This document shows, in pieces, positions 1-8,150 of a stretch of DNA of 64,000 nt (position 1 is its first letter; every line of letters begins with the position of its first letter). Made by a program: the position numbers and the translations under genes. Source of the stretch: Streptomyces alanosinicus (GTDB lineage: Bacteria; Actinomycetota; Actinomycetes; Streptomycetales; Streptomycetaceae); contig NZ_BMVG01000011.1 in the NCBI RefSeq assembly GCF_014650595.1, positions 124,001 through 188,000 of the forward strand. Reading direction: 5' to 3'. Below the pieces are notes generated by a model. It made no database searches. It was not told where the DNA came from and saw only the letters and a list, made by a program, of their open reading frames with translations.

Positions 1-929
1 GAGCGCATCCAGAAGTACGGGACGATGCGGTTCGAGGAGTATGTCGAGGAGTGGAAGGCCGGGCAACGGCATCTGGCGTCTCGTCGCTCCGGCACCTCGA
101 CTCGCTCCTGCTGCACCACCTTTACCCGGCGCTGGCCAGCCGGAGGATGAACTCCTTCGACCACAAGGTGGTCGACGGCTTCATCCGCACGCTGGAGCGC
201 GCGGGAGCAGGACTGGCCACTCAGGCCAACGCCTTCGACAAGCTGCGCGCGATCCTCCTGGATGCGCATCGCCTCGGCATCTACTCCGAGAACCCGGTGG
301 CAGGGGTCAAGCCGCCGCAGTACGACCCGGCTCGTGCGGTGATCCCGTCCCTCGAACAACTGCGCGCGATACGAACCGCCGGCGACGACGCGTTCATGTT
401 GATCGTCGACCTGATGAGCGGCTGCGGCCTGCGGAATGGCGAGGCGGCTGCGGTGAACCTCAAGAACATCGTCGCCGACGACGTGTACCGGATCACCGAG
501 CAGGTCATCCTCTCGACTCGCCAGTACGGGCCGCTCAAACACCGCAAGGCAGGGGAGTACCGTGACGTGCCCCTACCCGCACGGATCAGGCGGACGATCG
601 AGTGGTATGCCGAGAAGTACGGCACTATGGACGTCTACCTGCTGCGTCAGCCGACCGACCCCGGCAAGCCGTATCCGCACTGGGGGATGGACAACCAGTG
701 GCGCCGGATCAGGGCGTCGGGCGAGGTGGACGTCCCGCAGGGGATGGTCCTCTACGGGAACCGTCACTTCTACGCCTCGAACTGCCTGAGCAACGGCATC
801 CCGATCACGGACGTTGCCGAGTGGATGGGGCACAAGAGCGTCGACGTCACCTTCAAGATCTATCGGCACCTCTTGCCGGGATCGATCGGCAAGGCGGCCC
901 AGGTGCTGGACATGGCACTTGCGGCCTGA
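1..929 (+). pseudogene. Tyrosine recombinase (integrase), frameshifted and 5'-truncated
   Basis: Phage-type site-specific recombinase that would integrate or excise the element. The window cuts its start. The N-terminal segment reads in frame 1 (EYVEEWKAGQRHL) to about position 78. The rest (DSLLLHHLYPAL onward) reads in frame 3 from position 81, consistent with one missing base near 79-83. The catalytic core is recognisable: the first Arg lies in GLRNGEA, the second Arg in YGNRHFYAS, GHKSVDVT follows, and the nucleophilic Tyr is in FKIYRHLLP. In box II the usual His of HxxR is Tyr (TAC, one transition from CAC), a second sign of decay. An excisionase-like gene lies tail-to-tail downstream. 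The frameshift could be a sequencing error, but the His-to-Tyr change could not be explained by an indel error. Confidence 0.8.
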
Positions 930-984
930 CACGGCAACGAGTCCTGGCCGCGCCGGCGGCCAGGACTCGAGCGTGAGTGAGGGC

Positions 985-1170
985 TCATCCGAGCTTCTGC
1001 TGCTGAGCCCAGGCCTGCACATCGCTGATCTTGAACTGCAGCTTCGCGCTGCGACCGCGCCCGAACTTGTAGGGAACGAGCCCGAGTTTCGGTGCGTCTC
1101 GGTACACCCATGTGATCGACATGTTCAGGTACTGGGCGGTCTGCTTGACGTTCATGAACTGGGTGGGCAT
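985..1170 (-). CDS. Excisionase-like helix-turn-helix protein
   Basis: A 61-residue basic protein with an N-terminal winged-helix/MerR-like DNA-binding fold of the excisionase type: VKQTAQYLNMSITWVYRDA forms the helix-turn-helix, and the wing region contains PYKFGRGRSAKLQFK. The C-terminus ends in DVQAWAQQQKLG, typical of small Xis/AlpA-like proteins that bind attachment-site arms and steer the integrase toward excision. It converges with the integrase gene 55 bp away, an unusual orientation, because xis and int normally share a strand. It could instead be a repressor-type protein of the same fold. Confidence 0.7.
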   Translation of the reverse strand: MPTQFMNVKQTAQYLNMSITWVYRDAPKLGLVPYKFGRGRSAKLQFKISDVQAWAQQQKLG

Positions 1171-1652
1171 GCACGGTCCTTAGAGATCAAAGGTGTCAGG
1201 AACGTCCGAGCTTCCGTTGCAGCACGCGGTTTGGGTGGGCCGTGGATCAAGTGGTAGAGAAACGCTCCACGTGATCGCCTGGCTGCAACCGGTCGGCCTC
1301 CCGGGTGAGCGATCCGAGCGGCCGCAACTAGGTGGAGGGGGCTTCGACCTGCAGGTTCTTCTCTGCTGGTGGTACACCTGCCCACACCACGCTGACTTGC
1401 GCGAATAGGTGTTGAAGGTGAAGGTCCAGTGTCGGAGTTCCTGGTACGCGTATGGTCGGGATCTTGGCCTCAGCTGTGATCACCGGCGACCGTGCCGGGA
1501 CTCGTGCTGGCTGTCATGGGGAAATGCACTGCCAGCGCGGTGGCCGGGGTGCAGGCGAATGGCAAGTGAGGCCCTGAAGCGTGGCGTGAAGGTGAGGCGT
1601 GGACGCTAGTGCCGTGACCGGAATGCTTCACCGGAGTGGTGCCATGTGTTTC
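1171..1652. other. Intergenic stretch with no supported gene
   Basis: These 482 bases between the excisionase-like gene and the WYL regulator contain only short open frames without recognisable domains, good start context or plausible composition. No tRNA, attachment-site repeat or strong hairpin was seen. As the flank of an excisionase gene next to an integrase it is a reasonable place to look for an attachment site, but nothing in the bases marks one. Confidence 0.5.
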
Positions 1653-2372
1653 TCAAGACGGGGGTGTGAGCGGAGCCAGCGTGGTGGGTTGCACCGCGTC
1701 GGCTGCGGCCGATCCGCGCAGGAGTTCGGTCAGGTCGTGGGGGCGTGCCTGCTCGGTGGTCGGAGTCGCTGCTGTGATGCGGTCCAGCCGGAAGCCCCGG
1801 CCGGCCTGTCGCGTGTGGCACCAGGCGATGAGGTACCACCGGCCGTCGGCGGTGAGCAGTCCGGCCGGTTCCACCAGGCGCTCGCTTTCGCGTCCTGCGG
1901 CGTCGGTGTAGGACAGCCGCAGGACCGTGTGGGTGGTGAGGGCCTGTTCCACGGCGGTGCGGACTGCGGCGTCGGAGGGCGCGGGCAGCGCAACGATCCG
2001 TGTGGCCAGTTGCTGTGCCGCCGCTGAGGCGGGGCCGGTCATCGAGGCCGCGATCTTCTGGGCTGCGGTGCGGGCCGCCCCGGCGTACGGGGCGAAGGCG
2101 TCGGTCGCGGCGAGGGCGACGGCCAGGGCCGAGGCTTCCTCGGCGGTGAAGTGGATGGGGGGCAGGGTCATGGCCGGGTCGATGGACCAGCCCCCGCCGC
2201 GTCCCGGTGTGGTGCGCACCGGGACGCCGGTCTCCATCAGTGCCTGGAGGTCGCGCTGCACCGTGCGCGTGCTCACCTCGAGGTGCGCGGCGAGCGCCGC
2301 GACTGTCAGCGGCCGCGGCGCCACCGCGCGCAACTCTTCCACCAGCGCGTACAGCCGGGCGGTGCGGTTCAT
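1653..2372 (-). CDS. YafY-type HTH and WYL-domain transcriptional regulator
   Basis: A 239-residue regulator. Residues about 1-60 form a DeoR-like winged helix (VAALAAHLEVSTRTVQRDL as the recognition segment). Residues about 145-215 form a WYL ligand-sensing domain with the diagnostic GRWYLIAWC, preceded by the typical LRLSYTDAAGRES strand. WYL proteins usually sense nucleic acid or small ligands and control neighbouring genes. This one starts 10 bp downstream of the esterase gene on the same strand, so the two are probably cotranscribed, with the esterase first. Length matches the short WYL subfamily. The target is unknown. Confidence 0.85.
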   Translation of the reverse strand: MNRTARLYALVEELRAVAPRPLTVAALAAHLEVSTRTVQRDLQALMETGVPVRTTPGRGGGWSIDPAMTLPPIHFTAEEASALAVALAATDAFAPYAGAARTAAQKIAASMTGPASAAAQQLATRIVALPAPSDAAVRTAVEQALTTHTVLRLSYTDAAGRESERLVEPAGLLTADGRWYLIAWCHTRQAGRGFRLDRITAATPTTEQARPHDLTELLRGSAAADAVQPTTLAPLTPPS

Positions 2373-2382
2373 GCCGGCGACG

Positions 2383-3321
2383 CTACCGGCCCGTGGTGGA
2401 CAGGAAGTGCCGTTCGCGGCGCTGTTCCCGTTCGGTGATGGTCAGCGGGAAGAGGGTGAAGCCGTGCATGGCGCCGGCGACGACGCCCAGCTGCACGGGC
2501 GCGCCCGCCGCTTGCCACCGCCCGGCCAGGAACAGCGAGTCGTCCCGCAGTGGATCTTCGCTGCCGACGACGATCCGGGCGGGCGGCAGACCTGCAAGGT
2601 CGGCGAACAGCGGTGAGACCTCGGGGGCACGGCGCTGTTCCGCGTCCATGCCGGGGGTGACCAGCTCATAGGTGCGCCGTAGGGTGTCGGTGTTGCTCAG
2701 CAGCCGCTTGGAGCCGAACGATCGCTGGCTGGGTGTCATCGACAGGTCGTAGGGGCCAAAGAGCAGGTGGGCGGCCCGGAAGGCGCCGGTGATGCCGTGC
2801 CGGTCGCGAAGGCGCAGCAGCGTCACGACGCTGAGGTGGGCGCCGGCCGATTCACCGCCGATCAGCAGTCGCTCGGTGCCGAACTCGGTCGCGGCGTGCT
2901 TCACCAGCCACCGGGCGGCCGCTTCGCAGTCGTCGGGTCCGGCGGGGAAGGGGTGCTCCGGTGCGAGGCGGTAGTCCACGCTGATCACGGCGAGCCGGGT
3001 CTGCTCGGCCAGTCGCCACAGTCTTTCGTCCTGCCCGTCCGCGGAGCCGAACGTCCAGCCGCCTCCGTGGAAGTGCAGGTACACGCCGTCAACGTGCTCC
3101 GGGACGAAGACGCGTACCTTCACCCCGCCCTCAACGACGCGGTCTTGGCCCTGCGGCAGTCGCACCGGTGGCGTGTCGCCGCCGAGCCGGTTGCGCCGCA
3201 GGGCGGCCAGCATGGTTGCATCGGGCGTCTCCTCGCGCGCCGGGCGGCTCGCGGCCGTGGCCTTGAATTGCTTGTTGAATGCCAGGGTTTCGGCGAGGCA
3301 GTCCTCATCGGTGATCGTCAT
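2383..3321 (-). CDS. Alpha/beta-hydrolase of the hormone-sensitive-lipase family
   Basis: A 312-residue esterase/lipase, likely cytoplasmic (no signal peptide). The oxyanion-hole motif HFHGGGW, the nucleophile elbow GESAGAH and the sequence VDYRLAPEHPFPAG are hallmarks of the HSL (family IV) esterases. The acid residue lies in GSEDPLRDD and the catalytic His in AMHGFTLFP, giving a full Ser-Asp-His triad at the usual spacing. It would hydrolyse short-chain or aryl esters. It is followed on the same strand by the WYL regulator, which suggests a regulator-enzyme pair. The natural substrate cannot be read from the sequence. Confidence 0.88.
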   Translation of the reverse strand: MTITDEDCLAETLAFNKQFKATAASRPAREETPDATMLAALRRNRLGGDTPPVRLPQGQDRVVEGGVKVRVFVPEHVDGVYLHFHGGGWTFGSADGQDERLWRLAEQTRLAVISVDYRLAPEHPFPAGPDDCEAAARWLVKHAATEFGTERLLIGGESAGAHLSVVTLLRLRDRHGITGAFRAAHLLFGPYDLSMTPSQRSFGSKRLLSNTDTLRRTYELVTPGMDAEQRRAPEVSPLFADLAGLPPARIVVGSEDPLRDDSLFLAGRWQAAGAPVQLGVVAGAMHGFTLFPLTITEREQRRERHFLSTTGR

Positions 3322-3492
3322 GCGTCGACCATCGCAGCCGTCCGCGACAACACCCTGTCACCGTTTACCGGTGACCCGCGTCACGTTCCTGTTGTCATTC
3401 CTGCCGCATCACCATCCAGCCCTGCTCGTGAGAATCCCTGCTGCGTGCCGGCTGGATGGGGCGAGGTGTCCGATTAACGAGGGGAGGCCGGG

Positions 3493-4039
3493 ATGGAACA
3501 ACCGGTCCGGGCCCGGTGGTTGTCCGACGAGGAGGAACAGAAGCTGCAACGGATCGTGCGCCGCGGCAGCACGAACGCGGTCCGCTACCGCAGAGCGCTG
3601 ATCGTGCTGGCCTCGGCCGGCGGGAACACAGCTCCGGTCATCGCCCGGCTCATGCAGGCCGACGAGGACACGGTCCGCGACGTGATCCACGCCTTCAACG
3701 ACAAGGGGCTGGCCTGCCTGGATCCTCGGTGGGCGGGAGGCCGTCCCCGCCTGCTCGCCGGTGACGACGAGGACTTCGTCGTGCAGACCGCGGCCACCCG
3801 CCTGGGTGTGCTCGGCCTGCCGTTCACCCGCTGGTCCATCCGGAAACTCGCCGCCTACCTACGCAAAGCCCCGGGACGGTGCATACGGATCGGCCGCGAG
3901 GCCCTGCGGACGCTGCTGCTCCGGCACCAGATCACCTTCCAGCACACGAAGACGTGGAAGGAGTCGCCCGACCCCGAGCGGGACACCAAGCTGGACCGCA
4001 TCGAGGAGGTGCTGGAGCACTTCCCGGACCGCGTGCTCG
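3493..4039 (+). pseudogene. IS630-family transposase, N-terminal fragment
   Basis: Residues 1 to about 182 match the DNA-binding half of Streptomyces IS630-type transposases: a helix-turn-helix region (RRALIVLASAGG, then ADEDTVRDVIHAF) followed by the winged segment FTRWSIRKLAAYL and HTKTWKESPDPER. The start ATG has a strong Shine-Dalgarno (GGGGAGG). The protein leaves the family after HFPDRVLA, exactly where the catalytic DDE domain should begin. All catalytic residues are therefore missing and the open frame runs straight into unrelated sequence. It cannot be an active transposase, though a DNA-binding fragment could still be made. Confidence 0.8.
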
Positions 4040-4311
4040 CGGCCACCAGCGCCGAGGCGCAGCTGCTGTGCCAGCGGGCGTTCTCGCGCCGGATTGGGGC
4101 GGTGTCGACGATGGCGTTCGGCAACAACCCGGTGTCGATGAAGTACCGCGGGCTGCTGAGGCTGACCAAACGCGGCCCGTCGAACGAGGACGGCTGGAAG
4201 TACCAGCTCCTGTACCAGGGGGCGATGGGCGGGCACACGCTCGCTGACGCCTTTGGGATGTGGGCGATGCGGTGGAGCGCCCGGACCACGACGACGCAGA
4301 CGGGAGTCTGA
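4040..4311 (+). other. Unrecognised coding fragment fused to the IS630 remnant
   Basis: The last 90 residues of the same open frame (from ATSAEAQLLCQRAF, including LRLTKRGPSNEDGWKYQ) do not belong to a transposase. Composition looks coding in this frame and the next gene downstream is a phage-type ParB-like nuclease, so this is probably the 3' end of another phage gene joined to the IS fragment by a deletion. I do not recognise the family. The stop is 2 bp before the ATG of the ParB-like gene, the tight spacing expected in a phage operon. Confidence 0.4.
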
Positions 4312-4313
4312 CC

Positions 4314-5251
4314 ATGGACGAGACCAGCCAGCTTGCCCCGCCGCAGATGGTGCAGGGTGACCCTCGCACTCTGATGCTGCTGGACGTCAACGCGCGCTAC
4401 CTGCCTCACGAGCAGTTCCGCCAGCTGGTGGCGAACTCCAGCGGGACGGGCACCTGACCTCGACGCCGCTGGTGTGGAACGACGCCGGCAGCGGGCGGCT
4501 GATCGTGCTGTCCGGCAACCACCGCACGCTCGCGGCCATCGAGGTCGGCCTGCCCCAGATCTGGTGGATGCAGATAGAGGAGCCGCTGCCCCGCCAGCGG
4601 CAGATCGCACTCCAGCTCTCTCATAACGCCATTGCGGGCCAGGATGACCCGGCGATCCTGAAGGAGCTGTACGACGAGCTGGAGTCGGTGGAGTGGCGCC
4701 AGTACACGGGCCTGGACGACAAGTCCCTCGACCTGCTGGAGAAGGTGGACGTCGCTTCGCTGGGTGAGGCGAACCTCGACTTCGCCAGCGTGCAGTTGAT
4801 GTTCCTGCCTGATGAGCTGGAGCGTGCGGAGGCCGCGTTCGATGCTGCGTGGTCCACGGCTTCCGCGGATCAGCGGTGGGTGGCTGGGCTGGAGCAGTAC
4901 GAGCCGGTTCTCGATGCGCTGGAGACGTCGCGGGCCGCGTACAAGATCGGCAACAGCGCGACCGCGCTCGGCGTGATCCTCACCGTGTTCGAGCGGCATC
5001 TCGGCGAGCTGGCCGTGGGATGGTTTGACGCGGGCACGGCCGAGCCCACCCGGGCGGGGACTGCACCGCTGGAGACGGTGTTCGGCGTGCGGGAGATCCC
5101 GGTTGAGACCGCGGCCGCCGTACGAGCAGTGATCGACTGCTTGGTTCGCGAGGGCAACGTGCCGGAGTCGGAGCCATGGCGTGCCCTGGACGTCCTGATG
5201 TCGAGACGTGAGACGGGTAAAACGATGCCAAGCCGGAACGGCGCGTCGTGA
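4314..5251 (+). pseudogene. ParB-like nuclease-domain phage protein, frameshifted
   Basis: ParB/sulfiredoxin-fold protein of the kind found in actinobacteriophage DNA-metabolism or packaging modules. The first part (LLDVNARYLPHEQFRQLVAN) and the signature segment VLSGNHRTLAAIEVGLP, with QIALQLSHNAIAGQDDP after it, are the conserved ParB-like nuclease core. The frame breaks near position 4438: after LVAN it runs to a stop at 4455-4457, while the correct continuation (QRDGHLTSTPLVWND) is in the next frame. One missing base explains this, and with it restored the gene is 312 residues. The C-terminal half from about residue 140 is a helical region of unknown role. The single-base loss could be real or a sequencing error. 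Confidence 0.75.
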
Positions 5252-5265
5252 GTGATCGCGCGGCG

Positions 5266-5416
5266 AGCACCGCCCTCACGCTGGTGGGGACGACGTGTCA
5301 CCGAAAGGACATCACCTGCCGCGAGACGGAACACCCCCGCGTCGGCGGGACGGACACCCAGCTCACCCGCGTCGTGCAGTTCGAGGACGGAACACCCCCG
5401 CGTCGGCGGGACGGAC
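5266..5416 (-). CRISPR. Two-repeat type I-E-like CRISPR remnant with degenerate third repeat
   Basis: Two identical 29-bp repeats lie at 5327-5355 and 5388-5416, exactly 61 bp apart, separated by a 32-bp spacer (5356-5387). This is the 29+32 geometry of type I-E arrays. The repeat reads CGGAACACCCCCGCG on the plus strand. Its complement ends in GGGGGTGTTCCG, like known Streptomyces I-E repeats. One period to the left, 5266-5294 is a degenerate copy (about 17 of 29 positions match) after another 32-bp spacer-like segment (5295-5326). A decayed terminal repeat normally marks the leader-distal end, so transcription would be on the minus strand. No leader is obvious at 5417-5590 and no cas gene is present in the window. 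Confidence 0.75.
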
Positions 5417-5589
5417 GCCGTCTTCGCCCCGTACACAGGTCACCAGCGTCTCGCCCGCCATCACTGCCGACTTCGAACTCGTCACCGTACCGGTGGGTCT
5501 GACAGCGGGTTCGGCGGAACCAGTGACCGCAGCCCGCCCTCGGGCACGATCATGGCGGCATCTGCTATCCCCTTGGGAGGGAATCCGCG

Positions 5590-5793
5590 ATGTCCAGGAA
5601 GAAGCCGGCCCGCAAGCTGATGGCGGGCCCGGACCGTGGCAAGGTCGCCGCCGGGCTGAAGGCCCAGTACGAGGGCGGTGCTTCCATCCGCTCGAGCGCC
5701 GAGGCCACGAATCGCTCCTACGGTGGCGTGCACCGCCTCCTCGCCACCACGGGTGTGACCTTTCACCCCCGTGGTGGCGAGATGCGGAAGTAG
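5590..5793 (+). CDS. Small helix-turn-helix protein
   Basis: A 67-residue basic protein of a family common in Streptomyces: a lysine/arginine-rich start (MSRKKPARKLM), then a helix-turn-helix (YEGGASIRSSAEATNRSYGGVHRLL) and a short tail. These proteins resemble the DNA-binding part of Mor/resolvase-type regulators. No target is known to me. The ATG at 5590 has GGGAGGG upstream. The last third of the gene is a perfect 14-bp inverted repeat (separate entry), so the end of the mRNA would fold strongly. It lies between the CRISPR remnant and the terpenoid cluster. Confidence 0.7.
   Translation: MSRKKPARKLMAGPDRGKVAAGLKAQYEGGASIRSSAEATNRSYGGVHRLLATTGVTFHPRGGEMRK
5740..5781 (+). terminator. Perfect 14-bp inverted repeat at the 3' end of the HTH gene
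   Basis: CTCGCCACCACGGG (5740-5753) is exactly complementary to CCCGTGGTGGCGAG (5768-5781) with a 14-nt loop. It lies inside the last codons of the small HTH gene and has no T-run, so it may be a Streptomyces-type terminator, a mRNA-stabilising stem or a protein-binding site. Confidence 0.45.
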
Positions 5794-6231
5794 GCGGACA
5801 ACAATTGACGCTCCGGTAACCCCGAAGCACCCGTAGCCGTTGAGGTCTGCGGCATCAGCGAGGCATCCCTTTCGGCATCGCCGCCTCGTGGCCGCAGCCG
5901 GCCGCCGGACCGGACGGTCAAGGTTGGGCCCCGCCGGTCCGGCAGCTACCGCACCAGCAGGTTGCGCAGAGCTCGTACTGCGTCGTTCGGCAGCCAGTGA
6001 GACGTGTGGGGGCGCTCGCCAGTGGAGAGGTGCGCGTCTCGTGAGCCCGCGCGGGAGGTGTGTCGGGCTTGCGGGGGCGCACTTCGTAGATCGTGTACGC
6101 GTCCAACCGGTGCCGATACGCCTTCCTGATCAGGTGTTTGACCTGCACAGTTATGGAACTGATTCAGGTTGCGTCTGCGGCCTGTCGTCAGGGTTCGCGC
6201 TGTTGCCGGTGCCCGGATGCAAGGGGTTGCC
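5794..6231. other. Upstream region of the terpenoid cluster
   Basis: These 438 bases hold no convincing gene. A 76-codon minus-strand frame (5918-6148) begins with plausible residues (MQVKHLIRKAYRHRLDAY) but degenerates into Pro/Arg/Thr-rich shadow sequence and was not accepted. The promoter of the dxs-led operon must lie here. I could not fix a -35/-10 pair. Confidence 0.4.
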
Positions 6232-8150
6232 ATGGCCCGCAAGACCATTGCTGCAGAACCGTTGCTGCCCTCTGTGGCGCAGGACCCGGCGGTAATCAGA
6301 GAACTGCCTGCGCACCGGCTTGGTGAACTGGCCTCTGAAATCCGCCGGTTCCTGGTGGAGAAGGTGTGCGCGAATGGCGGCCATTTGGGCCCGAATCTGG
6401 GCGTGGTGGAACTCACGCTGGCACTGCACCGGGTGTTCGACTCCCCGCGCGACAGCCTGGTCTTCGACACCGGTCACCAGGCCTACGTGCACAAGATCCT
6501 GACTGGTCGTCACAAGGAGTTCGACGCGTTGCGGCAGGCGGGGGGTCTTTCCGGGTATCCGTCGCGCGCCGAGTCGGAGCATGATCTGGTGGATAACTCG
6601 CATGCCTCCACGGCTCTTTCCTACGCCGATGGTCTGGCCAAGGCCCGCCAGCTGGCCGGGGAGGGCGACCGTGCGGTGGTGGCCGTCGTGGGGGACGGTG
6701 CGCTGACCGGCGGGCTGGCCTTCGAGGCGTTGAACAACCTTGGGGGCGCGAAGGACCGGCCGGTGATGGTGGTGCTGAACGACAACGGCCGCTCGTATGC
6801 CCCCACGACCGGGGCACTGGCCGCACACCTGGAGCAGCTGAGGATCGGTGGAGGTCTGGGGGCCTGCCGCAATGTTTTCACCGATCTGGGTTTCGCCTAC
6901 TTCGGTCCCGTCGACGGCCACGACATCGCAGAGGTGGAGCGGGTGTTGCGCCGGGCGAGGGCGATGCGCCGGCCCGTCGTGGTGCATGTGGTGACGGTCA
7001 AGGGCAAGGACTACCCGCCTGCTGAACAAGACGTCGCGGATTGCCTGCATGCGGTAGGCGCCGTGGATCCGGCCACCGGCCGCCCCCTCCCTTCCGCGCC
7101 CGGGGCGGCCGGTACGAAGGCGGGCCCGTCCCGCAAGTCCTGGACAGATGTGTTCTCCCATGCCGTGCTCGACCTTGCTGCGGCGCGGGACGACATCGTT
7201 GCCCTCACCGCCGCCATGCTGCGTCCCACCGGCCTGCACCGGATGCAGGAGCGTTTCCCGGAGCGGGTGTTCGATGTGGGGATCGCCGAGCAGCACGCGG
7301 TCACTTCGGCCGCCGGTCTGGCGATGGGCGGCCTGCGCCCCGTCGTCGCCGTCTACGCCACATTCTTGAACCGGCCTTCGATCAGGTGCTGATGGATGTG
7401 GCGCTGCACCGGCTGCCGGTGACGTTTGTCCTGGACCGGGCCGGGGTGACCGGCCCGGATGGTGCGTCGCATCACGGCATGTGGGACCTGTCGGTGTTCT
7501 CCCATGTGCCCGGCTTGCAGATCGCCGCCCCGCGCGATGCCGCACGCTTGACGGAACTCCTGACCGAGGCGGCCGGTGTGGACGACGGCCCGACCCTGCT
7601 CCGCTTTCTCAAGGGCAGCATCCCGTCCGATCTGCCCGTGGTGGAGCGGGTCGACGGGGTGGACAACATCCACCGCAGCCCGGCCGGCACACGCGATGTG
7701 CTGGTGGTGGCTGTGGGCCCGATGGTCCATCCGGCGTGTGAAGCGGCAACGAGGCTTCAGGAGTTGGGAGTCGGTGTCACGGTGGTGGATCCGCGCTGGG
7801 TACTGCCCGTCTCTGCCGCACTGGTGGATGTGGCGGTACGGCACAAGATGGTGGTCACCATCGAGGATGGTCTGCGCGAGGGCGGGGTGGGCACGGCGGT
7901 GCTCCACGCCCTCCAGGAAGCACAACATTCCCTCCTGGTGATACGGCTGGGCCTGCGAAGGATGTTCCTCGACCACGGAGAGCGGCCCCATCTCCTCAAA
8001 GAGGCAGGCCTGAGCGCCGAGGGCATCGTCAACGCGGTGCTGGGCGCCCGCACCCGCAACTACTCTCTGCTTCCGGATGCGGCGGGCGTTCCCGCCCAGC
8101 GCCTCGCGCCCGTCCCACGCCCGGCCACCCCCGCCTCCAGGAGCGTGTGA
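6232..8150 (+). pseudogene. dxs: 1-deoxy-D-xylulose-5-phosphate synthase, one-base frameshift
   Basis: DXS condenses pyruvate and glyceraldehyde 3-phosphate, the TPP-dependent entry step of the MEP isoprenoid pathway. The first 380 codons carry FDTGHQAYVHKILTGR, the TPP-binding GDGALTGGLAFEALNN and the catalytic Glu in VGIAEQHA. At 7372-7376 the expected CGGGCC (Arg-Ala of FLNRAFDQ) reads CGGCC. The frame therefore stops at 7392, while the C-terminal half (DQVLMDVALHRLP to the end, including the transketolase C-terminal domain) is intact in the next frame. Restoring one base gives 639 residues, the normal length. Start ATG 6232 follows AAGGGG; ATG 6217 is an alternative. It overlaps ispG. As a second, cluster-specific dxs it would boost flux. 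If the deletion is real, flux depends on the housekeeping copy. Confidence 0.88.

Noticed and set aside
5918..6148. Minus-strand 76-codon frame starting MQVKHLIRKAYRH
   Set aside because: First 25 residues look plausible but the rest is Pro/Thr/Arg shadow sequence. No family, no ribosome site, and it lies in the cluster's promoter region.
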